Counted from the stretch's first letter, positions 20,365 through 31,133 are shown. The stretch is 54,006 bases of DNA from an uncultured Pelagibacteraceae bacterium (GCA_902522915.1 CABYXQ010000003.1:1-54006); one strand, 5' to 3'. The notes: a model not told the origin generated them from the letters alone. A program made the numbers and translations.

Positions 20365-22185
20365 TTATTCAACAGTAACAGATTTAGCCAAGTTTCTCGG
20401 CTTATCAATGTCATATCCTTTTTTAAGAGCCGAATAATATGCAAGTTTTTGAAGTGGTATTGTTAAAAGAAATGGAAGTAAGTCATTATTTGTATTTTCA
20501 ACTTCAATTGTCTCCCAAATATTCTCTGAAACAACCTCGTCTTTGCTTTTATTGGTTATTAATAAAACTTTCGCACCTCTTGCAATAACTTCCTGCATAT
20601 TTGAAATTGTCTTTTTATAATAGTTATCTCTTGGTGCTAAAACTACAACAGGCATACCCTCTTCTATAAGGGCTAACGGACCGTGTTTCATTTCACCTGC
20701 AGGATATCCTTCTGCATGAATATAAGATAGTTCTTTTAATTTTAATGCACCCTCTAAAGCTATTGGATAAGAAAATCCTCTTCCTAAAAACATTGAGCCT
20801 TTTGCTTCATTAAAGGTTGAAGATATTGCCTGAATATCATTATCATGAAGCAATGTTTTTTCAATTAAACTTGGTAAAACTTTTAAATCATTTATTTTTT
20901 CATGATATTGATTTTTATCAATTTCGTTTCTTAATGAACTTAATTTTAAAGCTAATATATACAATATCAATATTTGCCCTAAGAAAGCTTTTGTTGAAGC
21001 AACACCAATCTCAGGACCACAATGTATCGGTAGTATAAAGTTAGAGTCTCTTGCAATTGAGCTTTCAATTACATTAACAACAGCACAAGTTTTCATTTTA
21101 TTTTTATTACATAAATCAAGAGCTGCATAAGTATCAGCAGTTTCTCCTGATTGTGAAACAAAAATATAAAGCGTATCTTCTTTAAATCTATTTTTTCTGT
21201 ATCTAAACTCTGAAGCTATATCTATATTTACATCTAAATTAGTTAATTCTTCAAACCAATATTTAGCGATCAGGCAAGAGTGATATGCTGTTCCACATCC
21301 AATTAAAGTTATTGATTTAATCTCGTCTATTTTCCATGGAAAATTAAATATATTTATATCGTTGTTTAGATTATCTACATATTCTTTAATTCCGGTTTTA
21401 ATTGTTGTTGGTTGTTCTTCAATTTCTTTTGCCATGAAATGTTTAAAATCCCCTTTATCATATTTCGCATCGTCTGATGAAAGCTCTAATATTTTTTTAT
21501 TTACTTTTTTTCCTTCATCACTAAAGAAAAGAACTTGATCTTTTTTTACTATACAAAATTCACCATCATCAAGATAAGTAACTTTATTTGTCATTGATTT
21601 TAATGCATATGAATCTGATCCCAAATAATTTTCATTTGGTCCATAACCAACAGCTAAAGGTGAGCCCCTTCTTGCTCCTACAATTAAATCTGGAATATCT
21701 TTAAATACAATACCTAAAGCAAAACTACCATGAAGTTGTTGAAGTGTTTTTGTAATTGCCTCCTCTAATTCTGCAGTTTTTAAATTTTCAGTAATCAAAT
21801 GAACAATTACCTCCGTATCTGTTTGTGATTTAAAATTATGACCTTTGCTAATTAAAAACTTTTTTAATATTGTTGAATTTTCAATTATTCCATTATGTAC
21901 GACAGAAACATTGTGAGAGGAATGTGGGTGAGCATTAATACTATTTGGAACACCATGAGTTGCCCATCTAACATGACCAATGCCAATATTTCCTTTTAAA
22001 TTTTTTAAATCAAAGTTTTGCTCTAAAGTATCGACCCTACCTTCAGATTTAACCTCATTAATGACTCCATTGGATAATGTTGCTAAACCAGCAGAGTCAT
22101 AGCCTCTATATTCCAATTTTTTTAAAGAATTAATTATTGTTGCTGAAACAGATTTGTTGCTAGATATTCCGATTATTCCACACAT
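20365..22185 (-). CDS. glmS: Glutamine--fructose-6-phosphate transaminase (isomerizing)
   Basis: MCGIIGISS, LKKLEYRGYDSAGLA, IGHVRWATHGVPNSINAHPH, SQSGETADTYAAL, terminal NLAKSVTVE. Confidence 0.97.
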   Translation of the reverse strand: MCGIIGISSNKSVSATIINSLKKLEYRGYDSAGLATLSNGVINEVKSEGRVDTLEQNFDLKNLKGNIGIGHVRWATHGVPNSINAHPHSSHNVSVVHNGIIENSTILKKFLISKGHNFKSQTDTEVIVHLITENLKTAELEEAITKTLQQLHGSFALGIVFKDIPDLIVGARRGSPLAVGYGPNENYLGSDSYALKSMTNKVTYLDDGEFCIVKKDQVLFFSDEGKKVNKKILELSSDDAKYDKGDFKHFMAKEIEEQPTTIKTGIKEYVDNLNNDINIFNFPWKIDEIKSITLIGCGTAYHSCLIAKYWFEELTNLDVNIDIASEFRYRKNRFKEDTLYIFVSQSGETADTYAALDLCNKNKMKTCAVVNVIESSIARDSNFILPIHCGPEIGVASTKAFLGQILILYILALKLSSLRNEIDKNQYHEKINDLKVLPSLIEKTLLHDNDIQAISSTFNEAKGSMFLGRGFSYPIALEGALKLKELSYIHAEGYPAGEMKHGPLALIEEGMPVVVLAPRDNYYKKTISNMQEVIARGAKVLLITNKSKDEVVSENIWETIEVENTNNDLLPFLLTIPLQKLAYYSALKKGYDIDKPRNLAKSVTVE

Positions 22186-22188
22186 ATA

Positions 22189-22797
22189 TTATTTTTTTCT
22201 TTTATAATTTTTAATTTCCAATTGTTCAGATCTTGTTAACGCTAGAGATTTTTGTTTAACATTTTTTGTTATAACTGATCCTGCTCCAACAATACTTTCT
22301 TTATAAATGGTAATAGGAGCAACTAAAGATGAATTAGATCCAATAAATACATTGTCTTTAATTTTTGTTTTACTCTTTTTAACTCCATCATAATTACATG
22401 TAATTGTACCAGCACCAATATTTACTGATTTTCCAAGATCACTATCGCCAATATAAGAAAGATGATTTATTTTAGATTTTTTTCCAACAATACTTTTTTT
22501 TATCTCAACAAAGTTTCCAATTCTAGATCCTTCTTTTAAAATTGTTTCTGGTCTTATTCTTGCGTAAGGACCAACCTCAACTTTATTTTCAATTTTACAA
22601 GATTCCAAATGGGAAAATGATTTAATTACCACATTATTACCAATTTTAACTTTTGATCCAATTACAACGTATGGTTCTATAGAGACATTCTTGCCAATCT
22701 TTGTGTCGTTTGAAAAAAAAATAGTTTCTGGTCCGATCATTTTCACACCTAATTTAATAAATTTATTTCTTAATTTTTTTTGATTTAAACTTTTCAT
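22189..22797 (-). CDS. Left-handed beta-helix acetyltransferase corresponding to the C-terminal domain of GlmU only
   Basis: VGPYARIRPETILKEGSRIGNFVEIKKSIVGKKSKINHLSYIGDSDLGKSVNIGAGTITCNYDGVKKSKTKIKDNVFIGS; 202 aa, no uridylyltransferase domain. Confidence 0.88.
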   Translation of the reverse strand: MKSLNQKKLRNKFIKLGVKMIGPETIFFSNDTKIGKNVSIEPYVVIGSKVKIGNNVVIKSFSHLESCKIENKVEVGPYARIRPETILKEGSRIGNFVEIKKSIVGKKSKINHLSYIGDSDLGKSVNIGAGTITCNYDGVKKSKTKIKDNVFIGSNSSLVAPITIYKESIVGAGSVITKNVKQKSLALTRSEQLEIKNYKRKK

Positions 22798-22866
22798 TTT
22801 GAAATTGTTTACATTAAGTATATATGTTGATTAATTCACAATTTATTTCTTTAAAATACTTTAATA

Positions 22867-23550
22867 ATGAAACAAAAATTTACAGTTTTATTCGATTTAG
22901 ATGGTACTTTAGTTGATACAGCGCCTGATCTAATGAGAGCACACAATCATGTAATGAAAAAGTTCGGCTACCCAACCAAATCAACAGAAGAAATTAGAAG
23001 TCTTGTGGGCCAAGGTGCAGCAGCAATGCTTGGTAGATCTATTTGGGGTCAAGCAAAAAAAGAATTTAGTAAAGTTGATGATGAAAAAGTTAAAAAAGAA
23101 ATGATTAATGAATTTATAGATTACTATGGAAAAAATATTATTCACGAAAGTACCTTAATAAATGGAGTTAAAGAATTTTTAATTTGGTGTAAAAATAAGG
23201 ATATTCAAATGGCAGTATGCACAAATAAGACTGAACATTTGGCAGTTGACTTATTAAAAAAAATTAAAATTTATGAATTTTTTGAATATGTTGCTGGTCA
23301 TAATACTTTTGAATATTGTAAACCTGATCCAAGACATCTTACAACTATTATAGAAATATTAGATGGAGATATTAGCAAATCTATAATGATTGGGGATAGT
23401 GAAACTGATGCAAATTCTGCCAAAGCTGCGGGAATACCGGTTATTTTATTAGAGGATGGTTACACTGAAAAAAATATAACAGAAATATATCATAATCACC
23501 TAATAAAAGACTTTATCGGTATTGAAAAAATAGTTTCTAAATATCTTTAA
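22867..23550 (+). CDS. gph: HAD-family phosphoglycolate phosphatase-like
   Basis: VLFDLDGTLVDTAPDLMRAHNHVM, MAVCTNKTEH, KPDPRHL, MIGDSETDANSAKAAGIPVILLEDGY. Confidence 0.88.
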   Translation: MKQKFTVLFDLDGTLVDTAPDLMRAHNHVMKKFGYPTKSTEEIRSLVGQGAAAMLGRSIWGQAKKEFSKVDDEKVKKEMINEFIDYYGKNIIHESTLINGVKEFLIWCKNKDIQMAVCTNKTEHLAVDLLKKIKIYEFFEYVAGHNTFEYCKPDPRHLTTIIEILDGDISKSIMIGDSETDANSAKAAGIPVILLEDGYTEKNITEIYHNHLIKDFIGIEKIVSKYL

Positions 23551-23604
23551 TATTGATTAATTTTTTTTAACTATTAAAACAAAATTACGATTAAGGAGTT
23601 TTTT

Positions 23605-25107
23605 TTGTTATTACATACAGTTAAAGTATATCCGTCTAAAATTCATCTTCCAAAGAAGAAACAACTTGCCTGGAAAATAGCTGAGATAGCTAGCGATAAT
23701 GCCAAATTAAATAAAGACGCAATTGAAATGGTTATAAACAGAATAATTGATAATGCTTCAGTTGCTATCGCATCTTTAAATAGAAAACCGGTCATTTCTT
23801 CGAGAGAAATGGCTATAAAACATTCTAGAAAAAATGGAGCAACTATATTTGGAGTAAATTCAAAACTAAAATTTGATTGTGAATGGGCTGCTTGGTCAAA
23901 CGGAACAGCTGTAAGAGAACTAGATTTTCACGATACTTTTTTAGCTGCAGACTATAGCCACCCAGGTGATAACATCCCACCTCTAATAAGTGTAGCACAA
24001 CAAAATAAAAAAAGTGGCTTAGATTTATTAAGAGGAATTATTACAGCCTATGAAGTTCAAGTAAATTTGGTAAAAGGAATTTGCCTTCATAAACATAAGG
24101 TAGATCATATCGCTCATTTAGGGCCAAGTGTGGCTGCTGGCTTAGGAGCAATGCTTAAACTTAATACTGAAACTATTTATCAAGCTATTCAACAAGCCTT
24201 GCATACAACAGTATCAACAAGACAATCAAGAAAAGGACAGATATCAAGCTGGAAAGCTTATGCACCAGCTCACGCAGGTAAACTTGCAATTGAGTCAGTT
24301 GACAGAGTTATGAGAGGTGAAGGTGCGCCTAGTCCAATTTATGAAGGTGAGGATAGCGTTATTGCAAGAATATTAGATGGTAAAAAAGCAAATTATAAAG
24401 TTCCTTTACCTAAAAAGGGACAAAGTAAAAAAGCAATTCTAGAAACTTATACTAAAGAATACTCTGCTGAATATCAGTCACAAGCATTAATAGATTTAGC
24501 TAAAAAATTAAAAAAGAAGATATCAAATTTAAAAAATATTAAAAAAATAAATATTTTTACTAGTCACCATACTCATTATGTTATTGGAACCGGTGCTAAC
24601 GACCCTCAAAAAATGGATCCTAACGCTAGTAGAGAAACTTTAGATCATTCTATAATGTACATATTTGCTGTGGCTTTAGAGGATGGAGATTGGCATCATG
24701 TGAAATCCTATACAAAAGCAAGAGCCAACAGAAAAAGTACAATTAAAATTTGGAGATCAATTAGAACTTTCGAAGATAAAAAATGGACTAAAAAATATCA
24801 CGATCCAAATCCAATGAAAAAATCATTTGGAGCAAAAGTTGTTGTAACATTAAATAATGGCATGAAAATAACTGAAGAACTTGATCGTGCAGATGCACAC
24901 CCATATGGAGCAAGACCGTTTAAAAGAAAAAATTACATTAAAAAATTTTTGACCTTGACTGAAGATATTTTGGATAAAAAAGAAAGCAATCGATTTTTAA
25001 AAATTGTACAAAAACTACAAAAATTAAAAAAAGGTGAATTAAATAAATTAAATATTGAAGTTAAAAAAAGTAAATTGAAAAGAAATTTAAAAAAAGGAAT
25101 TTTTTAA
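23605..25107 (+). CDS. prpD: 2-methylcitrate dehydratase PrpD (TTG start)
   Basis: MmgE/PrpD-family sequence ([62 protein letters not shown]); AAGGAG upstream of TTG; followed by prpB and prpC. Confidence 0.93.
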   Translation: MLLHTVKVYPSKIHLPKKKQLAWKIAEIASDNAKLNKDAIEMVINRIIDNASVAIASLNRKPVISSREMAIKHSRKNGATIFGVNSKLKFDCEWAAWSNGTAVRELDFHDTFLAADYSHPGDNIPPLISVAQQNKKSGLDLLRGIITAYEVQVNLVKGICLHKHKVDHIAHLGPSVAAGLGAMLKLNTETIYQAIQQALHTTVSTRQSRKGQISSWKAYAPAHAGKLAIESVDRVMRGEGAPSPIYEGEDSVIARILDGKKANYKVPLPKKGQSKKAILETYTKEYSAEYQSQALIDLAKKLKKKISNLKNIKKINIFTSHHTHYVIGTGANDPQKMDPNASRETLDHSIMYIFAVALEDGDWHHVKSYTKARANRKSTIKIWRSIRTFEDKKWTKKYHDPNPMKKSFGAKVVVTLNNGMKITEELDRADAHPYGARPFKRKNYIKKFLTLTEDILDKKESNRFLKIVQKLQKLKKGELNKLNIEVKKSKLKRNLKKGIF

Positions 25108-26003
25108 TGCACTTTATAGAAAAAGAGCCGAGTCAAAAAAGAATAGATTTTGATAATAAATTAAAATCTAATAAAATATTAAGAATTCCGGGAGCGTATA
25201 ATCCATTAACGGCAAAATTAATTGAAGAAATTGGATACGATGCAGTTTATGTTTCTGGCGGTGTTATGGCCAATGATCTTGGTTTTCCTGATATTGGCTT
25301 AACAACATTACAAGATGTAAGTACAAGATCTTATTTAATTGCTAGAACAACAAACCTTCCAACAATAGTAGACATCGATACGGGATTTAAATCTTGTAAA
25401 GAAACAATAGAAACTTTTGAAGAATTTGGAATTACTGGTGTTCACCTAGAGGATCAAATTGAAAGAAAAAGGTGTGGTCATCTAGAGAATAAGGAACTGA
25501 TTTCAACTGATGAAATGGTCAAAAAAATTAAAGAATGTGTAGCGACAAAAAAAGATCAAAACTTCAAAATTATCGCTCGTTCAGATGCAAAAAGTGTTGA
25601 AGGAATTGATAAAATGATTGAGAGATGTAAAGCATACATTGATGCAGGTGCTGAAATTATTTTTCCTGAAGCACTACATGACGAAAAAGATTTTGAAAAA
25701 GTTAGAAAGGAATTATCTTGTTATCTCCTAGCTAATATGACTGAATTTGGTAAATCTAAATTGTTTAATTACAAAGAATTAGAAAATTTTGGATATAATA
25801 TTGTTATTTATCCAGTAACTACACAACGATTAGCTATGAAAAATGTAGAAGATGGCTTGAGAGACATTTATGCAAATGGACATCAAAATAATATAATAGA
25901 TAAAATGCAAACAAGAAAAAGATTATATGAATTAGTTGATTATGAAAAATATAAGTCACTAGATGAAAAGATTTATAATTTTAATACAGAAGGTCATGAA
26001 TAA
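25107..26003 (+). CDS. prpB: 2-methylisocitrate lyase
   Basis: RIPGAYNPLTAKLIEEIGYDAVYVSGG, DIDTGF, HLEDQIERKRCGHLENKEL, IIARSDAKSVEG. Confidence 0.94.
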   Translation: MHFIEKEPSQKRIDFDNKLKSNKILRIPGAYNPLTAKLIEEIGYDAVYVSGGVMANDLGFPDIGLTTLQDVSTRSYLIARTTNLPTIVDIDTGFKSCKETIETFEEFGITGVHLEDQIERKRCGHLENKELISTDEMVKKIKECVATKKDQNFKIIARSDAKSVEGIDKMIERCKAYIDAGAEIIFPEALHDEKDFEKVRKELSCYLLANMTEFGKSKLFNYKELENFGYNIVIYPVTTQRLAMKNVEDGLRDIYANGHQNNIIDKMQTRKRLYELVDYEKYKSLDEKIYNFNTEGHE

Positions 26004-27127
26004 TGAGTGATGACATAAAAAAAGGTTTACTTGGAATAGTTGTTGATGAAACAGAAGTTTCAAAAGTTATGCCTGAAATTAATTCTCTTACCTATAGAGG
26101 TTACGCGGCTCAAGATTTGTGTTCAAAATGCAAGTTTGAAGAGGTTGCTTACTTAATTTTAAATGGAGAACTTCCTAATAAAAAACAATTAAAACAATTT
26201 GAAAACCAAGAAAGAAAAGAGAGAAAGCTTTCTAAAACTATACTTGAAGATATTAAAAAATTTCCAAAAAAAGCTCATCCTATGGATGTTGCGAGAACTG
26301 CTGTAAGTATAATGGGACTTGAGGATAAAGAAACAAAAGATAATTCACCTAAAGCAAATATGCGTAAAGTAATGAGAATTTTTGCAAAAACACCTGTTGC
26401 TTTAGCTGCTTTTTACAGATCAAGAAAAGGGAAAAAAATTATACCACCAAAAAAAAATCTTTCGTTTTCAGAAAACTTTTTCCATATGTGTTTTGGTAAA
26501 GTACCAAATAAAGATATTGTAAAAGCATTTGATGTTTCTTTAATTCTTTACGCTGAACATAGTTTTAATGTTTCAACTTTTACAGCAAGAACTATTACAA
26601 GCAGTTTGTCAGATATTCATGGTGCAATAACTGGAGCTATTGCAAGTCTTAAAGGACCTTTGCACGGAGGTGCTAATGAAGAAGTAATGCATATGATGAA
26701 TAAGATTAAAAAACCAGAAAATGCACTTAAATGGATTAATAATGCATTAGATAACAAAGATGTTGTAATGGGATTTGGCCATAGAGTTTACAAAAGTGGT
26801 GACTCTAGAGTTCCCACTATGAGAGAATACTTTGGAAAAGTTGCAAAAATTAAAAAAGATAAAAAGCTTGAAAAAATTTATAATATTGTTGAAAAGGTAA
26901 TGATCGAAAGAAAAGATATTCATCCAAATGTAGACTACCCTACAGGACCCACTTATCATTTGATGGGTTTTGATACTGATTTTTTTACACCAATATTTGT
27001 AATTTCAAGAATAACAGGTTGGTCAGCTCATGTAATGGAACAACACGCAGCAAATAAGCTCATCAGACCTCTAGCTAGTTACAAAGGTAACAAGCATCGA
27101 AAAGTGATACAATTAAATCAGAGATAG
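26003..27127 (+). CDS. prpC: 2-methylcitrate synthase
   Basis: KGLLGIVVDETEVSKVMPEINSLTYRGYA, LYAEHSFNVSTFTARTITSSLSDIHGAITGAIASLKGPLHGGANE, GFGHRVYKSGDSR. Confidence 0.93.
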   Translation: MSDDIKKGLLGIVVDETEVSKVMPEINSLTYRGYAAQDLCSKCKFEEVAYLILNGELPNKKQLKQFENQERKERKLSKTILEDIKKFPKKAHPMDVARTAVSIMGLEDKETKDNSPKANMRKVMRIFAKTPVALAAFYRSRKGKKIIPPKKNLSFSENFFHMCFGKVPNKDIVKAFDVSLILYAEHSFNVSTFTARTITSSLSDIHGAITGAIASLKGPLHGGANEEVMHMMNKIKKPENALKWINNALDNKDVVMGFGHRVYKSGDSRVPTMREYFGKVAKIKKDKKLEKIYNIVEKVMIERKDIHPNVDYPTGPTYHLMGFDTDFFTPIFVISRITGWSAHVMEQHAANKLIRPLASYKGNKHRKVIQLNQR

Positions 27128-27133
27128 TTTAAT

Positions 27134-27763
27134 TTAGTTTTTTTCTATTTTTGCAAATCTCTCATTACAAATAATTTCACATTTAAATTTATGTTTATTT
27201 GTAAACTCATCGATTGCTTGTTTGACACCAGGTGCGTATGTTAAGTCATAGTCATCACACAAAACTGTTCCGCTGTTATCAATTACCTTTTTGCAACAAT
27301 CTAAATCATTTTGAACAGTACTATATTCGTGCCCACCATCCAAAAAAACATAATCTATTTTTGACATATCAATTTTTTTTAATATTTTATTTGAGTTACC
27401 TTTTATTAAATGAACGTTATCTTTAAATTTACTAAGAAGATTATTTACTGCGCTTAAACTATAAGGATTCTCTTTTTTAATATATCTGTACCAAATAGTT
27501 TTTAATGGATTTGAAAATTTCGTGTTAGGTATTATTTCATCCTTATTTTCGATATTTTCTTCAAATAAATCTAAACCTATAAATTTAAAATTATTTTTGT
27601 GAACTTGATAAAGCAATTCACAAACATTTCTTGAAGTAACACCATGAAACACACCTACTTCTAGAAATACTTTAGGTCTTTTTTTTTTTATCTCTTCAAG
27701 AAAAAAATCACCGACCCCTTTTTGTTTAAGGCTAGTTTTTCTAAAGTATTTTTTATATTTCAT
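27134..27763 (-). CDS. Class I SAM-dependent methyltransferase
   Basis: KVFLEVGVFHGVTSRNVCELL, KIDYVFLDGGHEYSTVQNDLDCC, GTVLCDDYDLTYAPGVKQAIDEF. Confidence 0.8.
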   Translation of the reverse strand: MKYKKYFRKTSLKQKGVGDFFLEEIKKKRPKVFLEVGVFHGVTSRNVCELLYQVHKNNFKFIGLDLFEENIENKDEIIPNTKFSNPLKTIWYRYIKKENPYSLSAVNNLLSKFKDNVHLIKGNSNKILKKIDMSKIDYVFLDGGHEYSTVQNDLDCCKKVIDNSGTVLCDDYDLTYAPGVKQAIDEFTNKHKFKCEIICNERFAKIEKN

Positions 27764-27807
27764 AAAACTATTTATTAACTTTTTTTAAATTAAATAAATA
27801 ATAGCAC

Positions 27808-28056
27808 TTATTTAAGCATTTCTTTTTTTAGAAGTGAAATACCATTTTCTATTTTATGTTTATAAGATTCTTCAAAACTTTCTAATTGCCAACCTTCAAG
27901 CCTTTTTCTAATTTCTATGAGATTTTTAATCTTCCATTCATCAGTTGTATCTTGAATTTTCCAGATTTTTTTTTCTTCATTGTTTCGTCCGCATCCGTAA
28001 CAAAATCCTGTTACTGGATCGGTTTTACAAATACTAATACATGGTGAAACTATCAT
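27808..28056 (-). CDS. DUF1289 domain-containing protein
   Basis: SPCISICKTDPVTGFCYGCGRNNEE cysteine pattern. Confidence 0.9.
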   Translation of the reverse strand: MIVSPCISICKTDPVTGFCYGCGRNNEEKKIWKIQDTTDEWKIKNLIEIRKRLEGWQLESFEESYKHKIENGISLLKKEMLK

Positions 28057-28108
28057 CCTGCTATATTAAATATCTTATATTTAACTATCCAGTTGTTTAT
28101 TGCAAATA

Positions 28109-29140
28109 TCAACTAAAAGCTTCAGCCCAAGTTCCTTGTGTGGATGCTTTAGAATATTCTGTTGCACGTCCCTCAAAGAAATTCATGTGTTCTACAGCAT
28201 TTAACATTGTGTCTAACCATCCTAGAGGATTTTTATGAACATCATAAATCGGTTCTAACCCTAACTGAACTAATCTTCGATTTCCAATAAATCTAATATA
28301 ATCTTTCACTTCTTTAGCAGTAAGACCTTCCATAGGACCCATTTCAAAAGCTAAATCTATAAAAGCATCTTCATGCTCTATAATAGTTCTACAAGCTTCA
28401 TAAAGTTCTTTTTTTAATTTAGGAGTCCAGATTTCTGGATTTTCATTAATGAATTCTTTAAAAATTCTTATCATAGAATTACAATGAAGAGTTTCATCTC
28501 TAACAGACCAAGTAACAATTTGACCCATACCTTTCATCTTATTATGTCTTGGAAAATTTAAAAGAATAGCAAAACTTGCAAACAATTGTAAACCTTCTGT
28601 AAATGCACTAAAGACAGCAACTGTTTTAGCAATGTCTTCTTTTGAATTCACATTAAAGTTTTGCATGTAATCATACTTATCTTTCATTTCTTTATATTTC
28701 ATAAAAGCAGAATATTCAGACTCTGGCATACCTATAGTATCTAAAAGATGAGAGTAAGCTGCTACATGAACTGTTTCCATTGCTGCAAAAGCTGTCATCA
28801 TCATTAGAACTTCTGTTGGCTTAAACACAGTTGTGTAATGTCTTAAATAGCAATTGTTAACCTCGACATCTGCTTGAGTAAAAAATCTAAATATTTGGGT
28901 AAGTAAGTTTTTTTCAGGCTGAGATAAACTTTTCTGCCAATCTCTAACATCATCACCAAGAGGTACCTCCTCAGGCAACCAATGAATTCTTTGCTGTGTC
29001 AACCAAGCATCATAACACCATGGATATCTGAAAGGTTTATAAACTGGATTTTCAACTAACAGTCCCATTTTTTTTGGTTGAATAATTTCTTTTTTTTCAG
29101 GTTGTATAATTTCTGAATTCATTTTTTCAGCTACTGACAT
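28109..29140 (-). CDS. nrdB: Class I ribonucleotide reductase beta subunit (ATG start inside the nrdA end)
   Basis: FFTQADVEVNNCYLRHY, METVHVAAYSHLLDTIG, RDETLHCNSMIRIF, EHEDAFIDLAFEMGP; conserved E-x2-H-x3-Y metal/tyrosyl site. Confidence 0.95.
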   Translation of the reverse strand: MSVAEKMNSEIIQPEKKEIIQPKKMGLLVENPVYKPFRYPWCYDAWLTQQRIHWLPEEVPLGDDVRDWQKSLSQPEKNLLTQIFRFFTQADVEVNNCYLRHYTTVFKPTEVLMMMTAFAAMETVHVAAYSHLLDTIGMPESEYSAFMKYKEMKDKYDYMQNFNVNSKEDIAKTVAVFSAFTEGLQLFASFAILLNFPRHNKMKGMGQIVTWSVRDETLHCNSMIRIFKEFINENPEIWTPKLKKELYEACRTIIEHEDAFIDLAFEMGPMEGLTAKEVKDYIRFIGNRRLVQLGLEPIYDVHKNPLGWLDTMLNAVEHMNFFEGRATEYSKASTQGTWAEAFS

Positions 29141-31068
29141 GATAAACACTCCTCATATTCTGTTTCTTCAGTTTTGGTTGATTTATTTTTATAAACATTA
29201 GCCATAATATCTGTTGATTTTGCATCGTTGATATTTTCAGCTCTTTGAATTGATTTTGATCTACAGTAATAAAGACTCTTTAAGCCTTTCTTCCAAGCAT
29301 CAAAATGAATTTTATGTAATTCCTTTTTATGAACATCAGCGGGTAAAAATAAATTTACGGATTGCGCTTGAGATATAAAAGGAGTTCTATCTCCACTTAA
29401 TTCTATAATCCAATTCTGATTTAATTCAAATGCAGTTTTAAAAACGTCTTTTTCTAATTCTGTTAAAAAGTCTAAATGAGATATTGAACCTTGATTAGTT
29501 GTAATACTAGACCAGGTTTCATCATCATTTTTGCCATGACTTTCCAATATCTCTTCTAAATAACGATTTCTAACGTTAAATGAGCCAGATAAAGTTTTAT
29601 GAGTATAACTATTAGCAGCAATTGGTTCTACTCCAGGAGATGCACCTCCACAAATAATAGAAATTGAAGCTGTTGGAGCGATCGCAGTTTTGTTAGAAAA
29701 TCTCTCTTTGTAACCGTATTCTGCAGCATCAGGACACGCCCCTCTTTCCTCTGCTAAATCTTTAGATGCTTGATTTACTTTATCATTAATCTGTTTAAAT
29801 ATTTTTTTATTCCAAGATTTAGCCATTACTGATTCAAGTGGAATTCTATTTTTTTGTAGAAAAGAATGAAATCCCATCACACCTAATCCAACACTTCTTT
29901 CTCTTTCAGCCGAGTATTTTGCATCCTTAAATTGATCTGGCGCTTTGTTAATAAAATCTGACAAAACATTATCCAAAAATTTCATTACATCACTAATCAT
30001 ATCTGGATCATCTTTCCATTCATCATATTTTTCTAAATTTAGTGAAGATAAGCAACATACAGCTGTTCTGTCTTTTCCATCTTTATCTATACCAGTCGGT
30101 AAAGTTATTTCACTACACAGGTTAGAAGTCTTAACGGTAAGATTTGCTAATTTATGATGTTGAGGAATTTGTCTATTAACAGTATCAATATATATAATAT
30201 AAGGCTCACCCGTTTCAATTCTGGCAGTTAATAATCTTATCCATAAATTTCTTGCAGAAATAGTTTGTTGAACTGTTCCGTCAGCTGGACTTTTTAGTGC
30301 CCATTGTTCATCTGTTTCAACTGCTCTCATAAATGCATCAGAAACCAAAACACCGTGATGTAAATTTAGAGCTTTTCTGTTAGGGTCACCACCTGTTGGT
30401 CTTCTCATTTCAATAAACTCTTCAATTTCAGGATGATCAATTGGAAGATAACAAGCTGCAGAACCTCTTCTTAAAGAGCCTTGGCTAATTGCCATTGTTA
30501 AAGAATCCATAACTTTTATAAAAGGAATTATTCCAGATGTCTTTCCAACTTTTCCTATTTTTTCACCAATAGATCTTAAATTTCCCCAGTAACTTCCTAT
30601 ACCGCCACCTTTTGCAGCCAACCAAACATTTTCACTCCATAGATCAAGTATACCACCTAAGCTGTCAGAAGCCTCGTTTAAAAAACATGAAATTGGTAAT
30701 CCTCTTTTCGTTCCACCATTTGATAATACTGGCGTTGCTGGCATAAACCAAAGGTTACTGATATAATTATAAATTCTTTGTGCATGCAAATTATCATCTG
30801 CATATGAGCTAGCAACACGAGCAAATAAATCTTGAAAAGACTCATTGTGACCAAGATATCTATCTTTTAAAGTTGCTTTTCCAAAATCAGTTAAATTTGA
30901 GTCTTTTGAACGGTCAATCTTAATTATAATTCCTTTTTCGTTCTGAAAGAGTTCAGTTTCATTACTTAAAGAAAAAAGATCGGGTCTATTAGCCTTTGGA
31001 ATTTGACTTACATTTGGGCTATATTCAGAGACAGCTTTCTTTAATGCTTGAGATAGTATTTTGTTCAT
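29131..31068 (-). CDS. nrdA: Class I ribonucleotide reductase alpha subunit
   Basis: MPATPVLSNGGTKRGLPISCFLNEASDS, KGGGIGSYWGNLRSIGE, NLCSEITLPTG, C-terminal ECLSCQ redox pair. Confidence 0.95.
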   Translation of the reverse strand: MNKILSQALKKAVSEYSPNVSQIPKANRPDLFSLSNETELFQNEKGIIIKIDRSKDSNLTDFGKATLKDRYLGHNESFQDLFARVASSYADDNLHAQRIYNYISNLWFMPATPVLSNGGTKRGLPISCFLNEASDSLGGILDLWSENVWLAAKGGGIGSYWGNLRSIGEKIGKVGKTSGIIPFIKVMDSLTMAISQGSLRRGSAACYLPIDHPEIEEFIEMRRPTGGDPNRKALNLHHGVLVSDAFMRAVETDEQWALKSPADGTVQQTISARNLWIRLLTARIETGEPYIIYIDTVNRQIPQHHKLANLTVKTSNLCSEITLPTGIDKDGKDRTAVCCLSSLNLEKYDEWKDDPDMISDVMKFLDNVLSDFINKAPDQFKDAKYSAERERSVGLGVMGFHSFLQKNRIPLESVMAKSWNKKIFKQINDKVNQASKDLAEERGACPDAAEYGYKERFSNKTAIAPTASISIICGGASPGVEPIAANSYTHKTLSGSFNVRNRYLEEILESHGKNDDETWSSITTNQGSISHLDFLTELEKDVFKTAFELNQNWIIELSGDRTPFISQAQSVNLFLPADVHKKELHKIHFDAWKKGLKSLYYCRSKSIQRAENINDAKSTDIMANVYKNKSTKTEETEYEECLSCQ

Positions 31069-31102
31069 AATTTTGTATTATAATTTCTTATTTTGGCGAA
31101 AA

Positions 31103-31118
31103 CAACTATATGTTGTAT
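31103..31118. promoter_or_regulatory. Putative NrdR box 1
   Basis: caaCTATATGTTGtat; the 10-nt core matches 9/10 of CwAtATaTwG from the consensus acaCwAtATaTwGtgt; about 40 nt upstream of nrdA. Confidence 0.6.
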
Positions 31119-31133
31119 GCGCTTAATATTAAT

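Noticed and set aside
28066-28084. TTAAATAT-CTT-ATATTTAA inverted repeat between nrdB and the DUF1289 gene
   Set aside because: Composed only of A/T in its stems, expected by chance in this composition and thermodynamically weak.
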